Source of the DNA: Phytophthora colocasiae
Lineage: Eukaryota; Oomycota; Peronosporomycetes; Peronosporales; Peronosporaceae
Assembly (NCBI GenBank): GCA_018806915.1
Contig: JAGKQI010000094.1
Coordinates: 1 to 64,000 of the forward strand
Direction of reading: 5' to 3'
Length of the DNA: 64,000 bases
The position numbers and the translations under genes are program-made. The notes under the pieces are model-generated. The model was not told where the DNA came from. It searched no databases and worked only from the letters and a program-made list of their open reading frames with translations. Shown in pieces: positions 42,409 through 55,293 of the stretch. Each line of letters opens with the position of its first letter. Position 1 is the stretch's first letter.

Positions 42409-45405
42409 ATGTCGATCCACGCCTCCCTCGCCCCTTTGACGCCGAGAACGCCCTCGGAGCGAGCACTCGATTCGATCCGCTCGATCCACCGCCTCCCGCT
42501 TCTCCAACCCCGGAGTGAACCACTGAGCTGGTCACCTTTGCAAGCGAGACTGGCCCATAGCCAACGGATGCGCCGGAAGAGCCTTAGCGAGTCGCGATCG
42601 GGACCACCTGGACGACACCGTTCGCCGGTTGCGATCCGACATGGGAGGATATGGAGCGCTTCCGGGACGACCAGGCGGAGGAGATCTTGCGGCGCTGAAC
42701 GCGCCGAAATCGCTCGCCTGCGGTCAGGAACCGGAGATGTTATCGGTGGGGACGCGATCGCCGCCTTGCCTGCAGAGATCAGCGGGCTCCAGCACGACGC
42801 CGAACGGCCGGGAGTCTGAGCAGCGGAATATGCCGGATCCAGGCGCGGCTAGACTCTGCGCTCGAGGATCTCTGACTTCCGGCTGGCCCGAACTTCGCAT
42901 AGCCGGGGAGACGGAGATTGAACTCCGGGATGAGCTTCCAGGATCGTGAACGGGAGCTCGCCGCCGTGCGTCATGACTTGACTCTCACTCAGCGTAGCGC
43001 TTGAGCGCCTGGCGGAGAGGAACGATTCCTCCCAAGGTCCACAAGCGGCTATGGCATGCCCAGCGCTGATCAGACTCGCCCTACCGGCAGAGGAGGCTCG
43101 GTTGAGGTTGGAGTTGACACGGACCCAAAGCGGAGTTGCTCGCCGCTCGAGCCGAAGTCGCGTACCTGCGGAACGCGAGGCAGAGGATCACCAGGCTGAA
43201 CTGGCTCAGGCACACCTCGCCTTGGAGGACGTATCCGCACCCGGATTCTCGCGCCCCGCCTTTGGATGCAACCGCCGATGCCGCCGCGCGTATCCAGTCT
43301 GGAGAAAGATCTGGCGGACACCTTGGGAAATCTGAAATAATCCCAGCACGACCGGGACCAGCTCTCCGTCAGCATTTGTGCCGCAGATTGCCGAGCGGGA
43401 TCAGGCCGTCGCCAAGACCTGGATCAGGCCCGCCTCGACCTGGAATCAGGCGGTGCGAGATCTCAATCGACGGTCACAGTGGATCGTGATCGAATCCCAG
43501 GTCGACCTGGACGACGCCACCCAAGATCGTTTAGCATCCCGGTCCTCGCGAGGCCGCTTGAGCGTGGCCCGTTCCGCCGGGATGCGGCGACACAGGAGCT
43601 TGACCAGCTCCAGCGACAGAACGCGTCGGCCCTCGCTGACCTCGACCAACTCCAGCGACAGAACGCGGAGCTTCGAGCAGGCTCATCAAGAGCTGGACGC
43701 TGATTATGCCGAAGCCGAACAACAGCTGCATCACGCCGAGGATTCCTACTGCTCGGTTGTCCTCGTGGATCGCCCGGATCCCCGGCCCCGGGCGGCTCGG
43801 TGCCACCAAAAGATCTCGAAGCGCCTCCGCTTCCCCAGCCATTCCTCGCTTCCTCACGCAAGCCGTCCAGCTCAGGAGCTCCCCAGCTTTTACCGGATCT
43901 AAAAGCTGCGGCTACCGAAGCTCCCGGGTCAAGCCCAACCCATGTCCACCAACGGTGGTTCCGACCCCGGCAGGATCAACGGCGAGCCCGCTGGATCTGT
44001 TGTTGGCGGATCAAGCTTCTGGGCAGGCCGGGAGGGGAGAAGAAAGCGACACTCCAGCCCCTGATCCGACCCCAGCACCGACGGATCAGTCCGGATCACT
44101 CCCCGCCGATGGCGATTCGCAGGACGAGGAAGAGGAAGACTCCGACTACGATCCCCAGCACCCATTCTCGTCGCCGTCCGAAGAGGACGAGAGTCCCAGA
44201 GACAACAATGGAACTGAGTTTCTGAGGCCGAATCAGGAACATTGTTCCAACGGAGGCTGGAGGACTCCGAGGAGGACGATATTCTACACATGAGCCACCA
44301 ACGATCTATCTCGACGCACCGGCGCGAATCCGGTCAGGTTCCGAGAAGCGGACCTTCTGGCGCTCGTGGATCGGGGTCTCCGGACGGCTCAAGCCCATCT
44401 CCGGATGGATCAGGCCCGCTGTCTCCGGGATCCACCTCCGGAGTTCTCTGTCACCGCCGCCACCTCCTCTCAGGCGGTTCCCCGCCCCTCGGGCTCAAAC
44501 CACCCCTGTTTGGTCGCCTCTTTCATTTCCAGGGTACGATCGGCAGCGCACATTCGCGGCCGCTGACATCGTACCGTGAAGGTTATCCGCAGTGATCGGG
44601 CACGTATTTCGATCAGTGGGTCTGATCGCCAATTCTCTGGAGCAAACGGTTGTTGAATCCACTTCCCGGGTTGGCTGTTCCCGCTTCAGGCCGATAGCTG
44701 GGCCTGCACCCGACCCCCGCAGGCCGAATACCTCCACGAGCTGATCACGGGTGTGAACGTGCTTGATGGCTGTCTGCAGCTCTGGAGTCATTGGAACGAC
44801 TTCGCGGAACCAGGTCCCCTCACGTTCGACCTCGATTTGCGCCATGAGAGGGAAGGAACACCCTCATGGCCGTGGCTGCCACCTATCGCGTCACTGGAGG
44901 AACGGCACCGCCAGGCGTTTTGCAGGAATCCACCGCGCAACCTCGCGAGAATTTACCTCTGCCATGCAAGATGCGGATCTCCGAACTGCGGCCGATATTA
45001 CCGTCGCTCGCAAGGCCAGGCGGAGTCGGGCTGGAGTCTGCCAGCGACCAGTTCCTCGCCTCCTTCCCCGCCATAATGCGCGACCAGTGGTTCGAGTCTC
45101 GAACATCCTGTATTGGATCCGTTCTTCCTTCACCTCCCATTCCGGGAGGTGGATTAGCCAGGTTCGTTGAGTATCCCGGCGTGCGAGTCTCTCGGCGTGC
45201 CAACCGGGCGGATCCCAACGCGAACGTCCCAGAGCCGGCGAGACCTGATCGAAGGGCTCTGGAGGAGGAGTGTGAACGAGGAGGATCCGTGGCGTAACCC
45301 AGTATCAGCAAGAACCAGTCAACCCATCCCGCCACCAGAAGGATCACCCGCCTTATCCGTGGCAAAGTTCAATCCCTTCTCCCGCTGGGGCCGCTTCTCC
45401 CGTAA
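42409..45405 (+). pseudogene. R2 antisense coiled-coil ORF, indel-ridden
   Basis: Homologous over its whole length to 24,221-27,006 and to the R3 copy. The ATG is at 42,409 but a missing base shifts the frame after two codons. Recognisable pieces include LQARLAHSQRMR, LQHDAERP, LRIAGETEIELRDEL, AHQELDADYAEAEQQLHHAE and, near the end, MRDQWFES and NANVPEPAR. The conserved TAA is at 45,403-45,405. Compared with the other two copies it carries very many one- to four-base indels, more than substitutions. No R2 gag-pol follows, because R3 begins at 45,534. Confidence 0.8.
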
Positions 45406-45533
45406 GTCATGTTAACTTCCGATCACCTGCATGCAAGGCTCAGGAGGCTTCTCCCCGGGTTCAGATTCGGAACCCCATCCAGGGCCGCTCGCGTGCATTC
45501 TTCCATCTCCATTTCGTAACCCTCTCATAATCT

Positions 45534-47024
45534 TGTGGTGAAGCGGACGAAAATTTTTCCCGGAGAGGCGATGTCAGCCACGAACGAATAGAGTCGGAAC
45601 GAGCGACGAGGGGACCGGTGATCGCCAGATCTGGGTCGAATCAGACGGAGGTACGATGGGTCCCGCCGGGAACAGGCAATGGAGACACCGGCGAAGAAGC
45701 AGGTGGAGCGGTGTTCGTGGGTGATCCGAATCCCGCCGTGGTGTTCGTGGGTGATCCGAATCCTGCCGGAGGAAGAATGGAAATCAAGGATGTTCTCGCG
45801 CGATCAACGATGACGGGTCCCCAAGCGAGCATGATCAGCTTACCCTGGCGCCGAAGCCTCTAACAGCACGATCCAACTTCCCCGGGCGGCGACGGCGAGA
45901 TCACGCAAGATCGCGCAATGACCCTCTCCCGTATAAGTACGAGATCAGCTCCGGATCAAGGTCAACCCCAGGCGCGACGCAAACTCTTCTTGTGGCCTGA
46001 TCCGGATTCTAAGGAAAGGATCACCAAGCGGGATCAGGCGGTGATCTAGTCCCGATTAAGTACGAGATCAAGCTCCGGTTAAGTGCGAGATCAAGTCCCG
46101 ATTAAGTACGAGATCAAGCTCCGGTTAAGTGCGAGATCAAGCTTCGGTTAAGTGCGAGATCAAGCTTCGGTTAAGTGCGAGATCAAGCTTCGGTTAAGTG
46201 CGAGATCAAGCTTCGGTTAAGTGCGAGATTAAGCTTCGGTTAAGTACGAGATCAAGCTTCAGTTAAGTACGGAATCGGCTCCAAGATCAGGAGTTAGAGG
46301 AATCAAGCTAGTGATCAGCTATGTAGCCAGTGTCATGTGATCGTAGGATAGTAAATCAGGATGGGATTAGTAGGCATAGGAATAACCATAAAGCAGAATC
46401 GAATTTGCCCTGAATCACTCAAAGTGTCTTCGCTACGTCTGGAACCGGGAACTACATTGGCCCTACAAGCGTCAGGAAGGTAAGGATACGTGAACTAGTA
46501 TGGCGGTTGAAGTCTGGATAATATATTGGCCAGCTTTGCCTATCTAGTGAACTATCCTTTAAGTGCATACATCGGATCAGGAAGGAATTGGTTGTTTGGC
46601 CTAAAGATCCCGTCGAATCTCGCCCCTCAAGACCCCGCTATCGGAAGCGGAAAACAACGGAAAGGAAGGGACCGAATCCCGAACATTGGACTATTGGAAG
46701 ACCTGGATCAGAACCAGGCACCCGGATCAAGGCTCGAGAACTCGCCTACGACCGGGATCAAGTACCCCGAGGTGGAGTGAAGAACTTCCCACGCCGCCTC
46801 AAACCCTGCGTCACCCAAGCCCAAGACCTTCTTCTCGTCCCAAGACATCTTCAGAAGTTACCTGGAAGAGCGTAACCCGCCTACCGACGGGTACACAAGG
46901 ATGAACACTACACGCAACAAGATCACGGATCATCAGGGGACCCCCTCCGTTAGTCGGTGTCTGGGCGCAAGTGGCGATCGCGATCGGCCTCAACCAGATT
47001 TTGGTCAGATCCGCTCCCACCACA
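45534..47024 (+). repeat. R3 5' LTR
   Basis: 1,491 bp, begins TGTGGTGAAGCGGACG and ends CGCTCCCACCACA. It has one extra C near the end compared with the 3' LTR. Contains the 23-bp array at 46,050-46,275. Confidence 0.9.
46050..46275. repeat. 23-bp LTR minisatellite (R3 5' LTR)
   Basis: Reverse-complement form of the unit (CGGTTAAGTGCGAGATCAAG type), about nine to ten copies including diverged GCTCCGGTTAAG and GTCCCGATTAAG variants at the left end. Confidence 0.9.
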
Positions 47025-47025
47025 A

Positions 47026-47043
47026 TGGTGCGCGTGCCCGAGA
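47026..47043 (+). other. R3 primer-binding site
   Basis: TGGTGCGCGTGCCCGAGA begins one base after the LTR. It has the TGG start but differs from the R1 site after six bases, while sequence further downstream is again shared. Confidence 0.6.
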
Positions 47044-47083
47044 TCTTCTGGTGACTTCGGATATCACCGTGAGTCCCAAGAAG

Positions 47084-49351
47084 ATGTCAAGATTAAAGAA
47101 GAACAAGGAAGAAGTGCCTACGAAGGTTGGATCAACGGAGGCACCGCTAAAAACAGGAAAGATCCACAGATCAGCAGAGTTCTGGGAGGATCTCTACTGA
47201 CAGACATAGAGGCAGACCTGGATCGCAATCCAGATCTCGAAGAAAAACCTCGAATTCCTCCCAAGGCCCCGTCGAAAGGTTTGCGGATCGCGATGAGAAT
47301 CGAGATCACACACGAACGATAAGGAATCAGCAAAGCTGAAACCTAATCTGCTCACCAAGTCCACTGGTGCCTCAAGATCGACCAAGAAAAGAAGATCAAG
47401 AGCACCCGGACGAAATTGAAGGCTCCAGACTCAGAGCCAGAGGATGTGATCAACCCAGGATCAACGATCACCAAGGACGCGATCGAACAGGCCTACTACA
47501 GGAAGAGGCTAAGCGAGACGCTTGCCCAATGATCCTGTTCTTACGATCATACAAGTCCGCCAGATCGGTAACCTCACCGGCCCAGTGTCGAAGCCCGGAT
47601 TAGCTCTGACCGCCTGAACGCGGTGAAGATTCTATGATCTGCTCCAAGAAGCTGGTTTGGTGGCTGGAGAGTTCGGCCCAAACTCTCTATTTGACTTGGA
47701 ACTGCAAGCGATTCAATCTGCGACCCATGATCTATTCGACTCCCTCAAGATCTTGGTCGGCGAGCGCCTACTGACGCCCGACCCAGGCTATCAGACTGGG
47801 TCGTCATGCTGCGTCAGCGACCTCGGAACCAGACTCAGAATAGCCCGAGAGGGTTGCAGCGCATGTCGTTAGGGCCCTCCGGCGCCAAGTTCCTGAAATC
47901 GCGTGTGAAGAAACAGGATGCGCGATCGATGGCCGCAAAGCTGGAGGTCAAGATGCCCGATCAGCAAGAAAATCGCCGGATCCGGACGGACCAGACCGCG
48001 CCGACGACTAATTCCACTGGATCGAGCAACAAGTTGGACGATTACTTTCAAATGGCGATGGATCGTTTCTTGGAAGGAACGGAGATCTCGCGACACCCGA
48101 TCGCCGATCAAAGGGAGTTGGATGTTGAAATGGAGTCCGTCACGGCCTCGGATCCGGATGCATGGGAATACGATCCGGACGATATGGGCATACCAAGTTC
48201 TGGTGAACAGATGTCGAGCCGAGCAGCGATCGCATCCGCGGCAATCGGTCAAGGAGGATCGTCGATGATCCAGCGGGTCCGGATCTCAGCGATCTCGGAT
48301 CTGAAAGATTTTGCGGGTAAAGATCTGGACGAAGATCGCGCTCGGGCCTGGATCAAGTAAAAGTCAAGTCAGCATTTCCAGCGCGATCAGGCTACGGAAG
48401 AAGAAATGCCTCACATTTGCAGATCTAATGGTGGGACCGGCAAAGAACTGGTACAGAGCAGCTCAGTCGAACGACGAAAACCAAGTGGGCAGATCTGTTG
48501 GACAGTTTCCAGACCCAGTATTGTGGGTTGGGTATGTCGGTCGCGTGGCAATACTATCACGCTCGCAAGCGATCGGAAGGAACTCCTCTCGATTATCTCT
48601 ACCGGCTCAACGTGGCGGCTTTACGTGCTAGACTGAAGATCAAGGACGGGAGCCCTAAGGCCCGCCGAGAACATGTGGACCACTACACTTAGAGACATTG
48701 GGAGATCCGGAGTTGGCTGATCGGCTGACCCTACTCCGACTGAGTGACGTCGATGAGCTGGAGGAGGTACTTCGTGCCCGGGAACGGGCGAAAAGCGAAC
48801 AGCGTAAATCTGCGTTCGGATCGAAGTATAGAACCAAAAAGCACCGGCCAGTGCCCCAGCAGCACCCACCCGAGCGGTGGTACGGGCGATCAAACCCAAG
48901 ATCCGAGCTCGGAATCAGAGGAAATATCCCGGATCGGACGGATCCGACTCTGAAGGCGATCTCCGGAGAATATATCTTGCTGCGTCGGAAGACAAGCGAG
49001 ATCGGCACTGGAGGCGTCCCCCACCAACAGGATCAGTCGCGATCGCAGGTGAACACGCAAGATCGAGGCCGGATCGCGGATCGCAGGGGTACGTCGGACC
49101 ACGATCGAGGTCGCTGTTCACACTGTGGATCGCGGAAGCATACGGATCTGGACTGCTGGAGACGTCTAACCTGCGAAAAGTGCGGGAAGAGAGGTCATCC
49201 AACAGATCGCTGTCTGTATACCTGCCGTGGTTGTGGGGAGATCCATGAAGCTGGAGAATGCCCCATGGAAGAATTCTACAACCAGATCCGCAAGTGGTAC
49301 GACCCGACCCGACATGCCGGATTGTTCCCCGAGAAGGTGGAAAGATGTTAA
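47084..49351 (+). pseudogene. gag: R3 Gag
   Basis: The start ATG at 47,084 (MSRLKKNKEEVPTKVG) matches R1; the frame stops at 47,200. An open stretch 47,806-48,360 covers AKLEVKMPDQQENRRIRTDQ and the acidic MESVTASDPDAWEYDPDD. The capsid continues after a stop at 48,358 through frames reading LMVGPAKNWYR and DSFQTQYCGLGMSVAWQYYH. The nucleocapsid has CSHCGSRKHTDLDC, CEKCGKRGHPTDRC and CRGCGEIHEAGEC (about 49,115-49,255) and ends just after VER at 49,351. Confidence 0.8.
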
Positions 49352-49639
49352 ACTAGGACGCTCGCCGGTTTGGAAACCGGTACGAGCCGAGCGTTCTGAA
49401 GTACTGCATCTATGCATATGTGAACAAGAAATCGAGAGATCAAGATAGGGAGAATTCGGATCTGCGCGGTAATACATGTAAGTTGCATTCGTATACTGCT
49501 AAGATCGCGAGTCTTCCCCGGATCGATGAGTTCTCGCGATCTGGTGCGGAAGTGGCTTTGGATCTCAAGGAAGGAGAATCCAGGGGTATTGGAAATATCA
49601 CGCACCAGGAAAATGGTTCCGCCAAGCCAAGATCTCAGA

Positions 49640-50310
49640 GCAAGATCAATCAGGAAAGAGCGATCTTGCTCCTGGACATACTGGCGCCGAGGTATCCATC
49701 TTGGATACCACCTTTGCTCGTCAGGTTGGGTGCCACTTTGACACTAGTCAGAGACAGGAGTGTGTTGGGATCGGCGATAATGTGTACACCACCGAGGGAA
49801 GAACGAGGATCAAGATCACACTTGCAGGATATTTGGTCTGCTTTTTCGATATTTGGATCGGAGATCTATCCGGACAAGATGCGATCCTGGGTATGGATTT
49901 CATGATCCCGGCTGGGGTCCGGATGGATCTGGCAGAGGATCGATGTGCTTACCTAATGAAGTGGGGATACCACTTAGTGGTCGCAAAGATTATACAGGGG
50001 AGAAGGTGAGATCAGTGAAATTGGAGGAAGATCTACATATCCCAGTTGGGGATCTGGAAGAGACCGCCTCGAGAGTGAAATTATCGGCGACGGAGAAATT
50101 ATGGGTGACCAGAGGCGACCGATGGGTACCCACCGTGGTAAATGGACCCGGCCGAACTCGGTACTTAGTGATCACGAATTTGAGCGAGAAGATTTTACGA
50201 CTGGATCACAGATTACATGTCGGGATGGTACTTGATCAAGAAAAGTTCCTCCCGCTACCCCGGGTTTGTGTCGATCGGGTCCCGGCGTTACATGGAGTGG
50301 CAGAATCTAG
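49640..50310 (+). pseudogene. pol: R3 protease, active site frameshifted
   Basis: The active-site codons read CTGGACATACTGGCG where R1 has CTGGACACTGGCG: two extra bases destroy the DTG motif. Downstream, DTTFARQVGCHFDTSQRQEC and GQDAILGMDFMIPAGVRMDL are open in another frame. A further shift near 49,940 leads to SVKLEEDLHIPVGDLEETA. The enzyme cannot be active as written. Confidence 0.8.
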
Positions 50311-51119
50311 CTCTAGAAGCGACAGTGGACGCAAGACCGGAACCTCAGGAAACCGTAGAGATACCCTTACCGTCGGTCGAACGGCCGACCTACGTTACGC
50401 CGCGATCTATGCTCCGTCGAGGTGAGGCAATCAAGACCGATCCTGATCCTGCACCAATATCGACATTGGAACCGCGATCACCGACCGATACGGCCGAAGT
50501 CAAGGTCGCATTCATCGACCCCAACCGGATCCCACGGATACCCCACCGATCACGATCAGTTCCGACAAGACCCCGAGTGGCGAAGCTGGGGCGGTGAGAC
50601 TGAAGACGAATGAGAGCTTGCCAGATCAGGCCCCAGGTCGGACAGATCGGACATGCGAAGAAGAGATCGAGAAAAAAAAGGAAAACCAGATTTTCAAATC
50701 GAGATCAAACATGAATCCGACGCCGATGCCGTCCCCCATGGTTAAAGACACCCCGATCTTGACAGCCAAGGACGATAGGCTGCGTGATCAATCAACGGAT
50801 GAACCGGATCCGACATCTCCTGAAGGGATCGAGAACGCTGATCAGACCCACTTACACGAAAGTGGCGATTTTTCGGCCGAAGATCTAGCCGATAATCTCG
50901 CAGTAGTACCGGAGATCCAGATTTCCACCACTGAAGAAGTCAGGATCGAAGATCTGCAAGTAGGAAATCCGGGATCGGCTACCCCGGAGGAGATCGAGAA
51001 ACTTCGACAGATTATTTGGAAGAGCGACATCTCCTGATCGGAAAGGAAACGCACTTCCTCCAGCGGCCAAGGGTGTTATATGCGATATCGACGTGGGTGA
51101 TGCAAAGCCGATCGCACAA

Positions 51120-51990
51120 CGAGTCCGAAGGTGGCGCCACAGTTCCGCGAGAAAGTATCGGATCTCATCAAAGGACTCCTGGCTGCCAAGATCATCCGGC
51201 CATCGACCTCGCCATGGGCATCGCCGATCGTGGTGATCATCAAGAAGAACGGTGTAGACATCCGACTATGTATCGATTATCGGCTGGTGAACGGTCTCAC
51301 GAGGCTGATGATCTGCAATGCCTCTGATCAATGACCTGTTAGAAGATCTTGACAAGGTTCTGTGGTACTGTTCATTAGACCATGGCGAGTGGATTCTGGG
51401 TCGTATCAATGACCGATCGAGCTCGCGCGATCTCAGCTTTCATCACCCCGTTCGGCCTCTTCGAGTGGAATCGCATGCCGTTCGGGCTGAAGAACGCCCC
51501 TCAGATCTATCAACGTCTTGTGGACAACGCCCTATATGGATTTTGAAGATCTCCCAGTCAGGGAATACGAAAGACTCTACAGATGTGTTTGAATCAGGGG
51601 TCCCGGAAGATCCTGGTCGCCCGTCGGTTCTAGGACGGAGATCTTACATCGACGATATCTTGATCACGGCTGGATCATGGGATCAAATGTGCGATCGGGT
51701 GGAAGACCTATTGGAGGCCTGTGATAAATGGAATCTCTCGATCAGTGTGGCGAAGAGCTTCTGGGGCATGGATAAGGTGGAATATCTCGGACACAAAGTG
51801 TCGATCGACGGATTGGAGGCAAACCCGAAAGACCTGAAGTCTCTGACAGATCTGCCATTCCCTGGGTCGCTCCGATCCATGCAATCGTTCCTGGGAAGTT
51901 TGAATTACTATGGTCGGTTCATCGAGATTACGCGATCTATGCATCGGTCCTATATGAACTACGTGAAGTGGAGTTCGCAGAACTGAAGAA
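51120..51990 (+). pseudogene. pol: R3 reverse transcriptase
   Basis: [40 protein letters not shown] and [19 protein letters not shown] are in one frame; after shifts near 51,315 and 51,380 block A is partly out of frame. MPFGLKNAPQIYQRLVDNAL is read in another frame. SYIDDILITAG (about 51,645-51,680) and VEYLGHKVSIDGLEANPKDL are intact. The preceding acidic linker (about 50,420-51,035) contains TEEVRIEDLQVGNPGSATPE. Confidence 0.85.
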
Positions 51991-52189
51991 GCGACCAGAT
52001 CTTCGAAAGATCATGGATAGTACGGACCCGATCAATCAGAGATCCCGTTGCGCTTAAGTCGAATCAGGATGGATCACCCGACACCTTGACTCAAAAGGGG
52101 GAATAGTACGCCGGATCTTAACTTGGGGGCGACGCCTCCCCCCTGTTCAAGCAAGGTCGGAGCCAATCTGGCCCAAAGAGCTGGCGACG

Positions 52190-52640
52190 AAAGGTGGGGT
52201 AGAGCACACAGGGCGTTTACAGCCTTGAAAACCAAGATCGCGTCGACCCCGATCCTCCGTCACTTCGACATGACAAAGTTACCCGTGGTGATCGTGTATG
52301 CCAGTGACTGGGCGATCTCTGCCGCATTAATGCAGGAACACGACCAGATCTACCACCCGGTCGCATTTGCCAGTCGAACCTTGAAGACGAACGAGTTAAA
52401 CTATAATGTTGCCGAAAAGGAGGTGTTGGCTCTACTTCGGATCCTGGATCTACACTACACCCTGTTGGTGGGACGTCGGATCAAGGTCCTAACCAGACAC
52501 TCCACGCTTGCCTGGCTGTTCAAGTCTGCCGGCCTTCAAGGGCGTCTGGGACAATGGTCCGCTCTCCTGTCCCCATGGACGCACTCCCAGAGATCACGAA
52601 GTGTACGAAGGGAGAGGATGAGATACTGGGGGCGATCGCA
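52190..52640 (+). pseudogene. pol: R3 RNase H
   Basis: One open frame contains AFTALKTKIASTPILRHFDM, PVVIVYASDWAISAALMQEH (first Asp), FASRTLKTNELNYNVAEKEV (Glu) and IKVLTRHSTLAWLF. This domain is the best preserved RNase H in the window. The frame ends at 52,650. Confidence 0.8.
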
Positions 52641-52719
52641 GCTAATATAACGCCTAGATCGGAGATCGACGAAGCCCTGATCGCGATCGCGCCACAGAAG
52701 GAACCAAGGCGTAAGATCC

Positions 52720-53200
52720 AGATGCCGATTCCTACCGTAGATCCAGGCGAGGAGCTATGGGTAGTAAGTTTCGACGGCTCGGCACGCGTGGAAACGAGGA
52801 GGAGGCGCCTTTCAGCGCGATCGTGTGGAGTTTGCCGGAGTGGAAAGTGATCAAAGCTAGATCAGACTATGCGGAAGTCTTACTGTCAATGAAGCGGAAT
52901 ACCGTGGGCTCTTGCTAGGTCTTGGCATGATCGCACAGTTAGAACGCCGCCGTTTGGTCATTTGTGGCGCTTCGAACCTAGTGATCCGACAAGTCCGGGG
53001 CGAGATCGACTGCAAGGCGCCAGGATTGACGTTGCTGAAACAGAAGGTGCTAGATCACTTGCGGAATTGGGAGGTCATGAGCTGAGTCCATGTGAAGAGA
53101 GACTGGAATGGGAGCGCAGACAGCTTGGCGAGCGCCGCGCTGCAGCGAGGAAGCGGGATCGAGGTCCACGATGAAGCAGATCGGTGCGATCTGGTCACCT
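52720..53200 (+). pseudogene. pol: R3 second RNase-H-like domain
   Basis: PGEELWVVSFDGSARVE (about 52,743-52,790) starts the domain. NEAEYRGLLLGL, GASNLVIRQVRGE and HVKRDWNGSADSLASAALQR follow in shifted frames. The third acidic residue, GDSN in R1, is read as GASN here. Same arrangement as in R1. Confidence 0.65.
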
Positions 53201-53329
53201 GAATCGGCTCGATGAGGTGTTGACCCCTCGAGTTGAAGATCGAACGGTGCGAAGTGTCGGCCGTAGCCACGGGCGCAGCCAGCACGACCCGATGCCGCCG
53301 TCCTACGAGAGGAACTGATCCGGGAGATG

Positions 53330-54400
53330 CGAGTGGATCGGATCAGGCGAGCCTCAGGACGAGGAGGTCTGGATCGCCGGACTAAAGAAGTACCTGGCTG
53401 GGCAGATCGCGGATCTTACCCGAGCCGAGGCTGGATCCTACGCCAAGATCGCTTCCGAGTACGAGGTAGATGAACAGGATCTGTTGTTTTATTGCCCACC
53501 AGGGCCGAGATCAAGAAGGTGATCGCGACCGTCTGATGAGACTCGTGGTTCCAGAAACGCTACAGCAGGATGTCCTCCACCACTACCATACGACTCTGGA
53601 AGGGGACATCAAGGGATCGGACGCACTTATCAGCGGATCCGAGATCATTTCCACTGGAGGGGATTATATCAGGTGTGCAGCGATACGTAGGCGAGTGTGT
53701 AGACTGTGAGACTGGAAAGGGGAGACCCACGATCCGAGGCGGAGTCACCTGGGAATCTGCAAGCTACATACCCATTCCAGATCATAGCGATGGATCACAT
53801 ACCCTCTCTGCCCAGATCCAACAAAGGCAATACTGAACTGCTGATCTGGGTGGATCTGTTCACGGGATATGTGATCGCAAAGGCTAGTTCCTCCCGATCG
53901 GCCCAGACCGTCGCGGAATCTTATGAAGAATGCGTGTTCCGCAGATTTGGCGCTAGCGAGATGATCAGGCACGATCGAGAGCCGGGCTTCATGTCCCGAC
54001 TTCTTCAGATCGTTTAATAGGATCCTGGGAGGGCAACGACAACGGGCGACGATGGCCTACCGACCACAGGCCAATGGGACTGCGGAACGGATGGTGCAAA
54101 CGGCCACTAGGGCAATCAAGATGTATGTTCAAGATCTCGATCAAAAGGACTGGGATGAATATGCGGAGAGATTGACTTTCGCCATTAACACGGCTCACGA
54201 TCGGGTCCGGGGAGATACCCCTCACTATTTGGTACACGGATGGGACCCGAGATCGACGTTGGAAGCGACGATCCCGATCGGGTCGACCAGGCGCCATGAC
54301 CGCGATCCAAGACGATGGAGATATCGCGTTCAGAGATACTACCAGCAGTCGAGAGAACAGGTCAACGCTAGGCTGCGAGGAGGCGATTGCGGACCGAGCT
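53330..54400 (+). pseudogene. pol: R3 integrase core
   Basis: RLMRLVVPETLQQDVLHHYH begins the zinc domain; CVDCETGKGRP (about 53,695) supplies the Cys pair in another frame. FQIIAMDHIPSLPRSNKG and ASEMIRHDREPGFMS give the two catalytic Asp. MAYRPQANGTAERMVQTATR (about 54,052) supplies the Glu and continues YAERLTFAINTAHDRVRGDT. The frame breaks near 54,005 between second Asp and Glu. Confidence 0.8.
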
Positions 54401-54953
54401 GATCGACACAATGAGGACGTCGATCCGCATCAGATCGAAGCTGGATCACGTGTTTGGCTATACCTAGATCGTGTGAAGGAAGGGTATGCACGTAAACTCG
54501 CTCACCTCTGGCACGGCCCGTTCCGTGTTGCAGAAGCTCAATGAATTCACGATCAAGCTGGAGATCGCGGGATCTGATTACCATATCTTCCCGGTGGTCC
54601 ATGTTTCTAAGCTAAAGCTGGTACGGAATTTCCCGGATCGACCGCGGATCGAGTTGACGGTGGATGAAGCAGATCGGCTCGATTTCGATGAGATCCTCCT
54701 TCCGGAAGACAGTTGGGTCCCGGATCTGGATACCGATGAGTACGAAGTTGAACGGATCTCGGACATGCGAAGTAGGAAACGAACTCGCTACGGCCGGATC
54801 TATCGCGAATTTCTGGTGCACTGGGTCGGTTATGATGAGCCAACGTGGGTCGACGAAGCTGATCTTAACTGTGGGGCCATACTGAGCGCGTTCCTACGTG
54901 ACCACGCTAATCGGAACCGATTCGGCGTGATGCAGTCACATGAAGAGGTGTAA
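54400..54953 (+). pseudogene. pol: R3 integrase C-terminus and chromodomain
   Basis: VDPHQIEAGSRVWLYLDRVK and KLAHLWHGPFRVAE are followed, after one frame change near 54,535, by KLEIAGSDYHIFPVVHVSKL. The chromodomain YEVERISDMR ... FLVHWVGYDEPTWVDEADLN follows and the frame ends in a TAA at 54,951-54,953. Nearly identical to the R1 copy. Confidence 0.8.
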
Positions 54954-55293
54954 GGAGAGTCAGGCGAGGTGACAGGGTTGCCTCGCCGTGATCGAAGCTG
55001 ATGTGGAGGAGAATCAGATCAGAGCGAGAATTTTACATTTGTGTATGTGCATGTACGTAGGGAATTTGACGCTGGAAGATGGTGATCCGGGATGTCGAGA
55101 TGGAGATGAAAGGGATCACATTCTCAAAATGATGGAGTACGATGGAATGACGGTGGGGATGGAGAATACGAGAATTACGAGTGGAGATTATGGGAGTTAC
55201 GAATGGAGATGGAAGAATGCAGCACGGCCCTGGATGGGGTTCCGAATCCGGGCTCGGGGGGAAGCCTCGAGCAGGTGATCGAAGTGGCACGAT
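54954..55293. other. R3 spacer between convergent coding regions
   Basis: Equivalent to 27,007-27,320 in R1, in reverse orientation. Repeats of GGAGAT/GGAATG and AATTACGA type; no gene. Confidence 0.5.
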
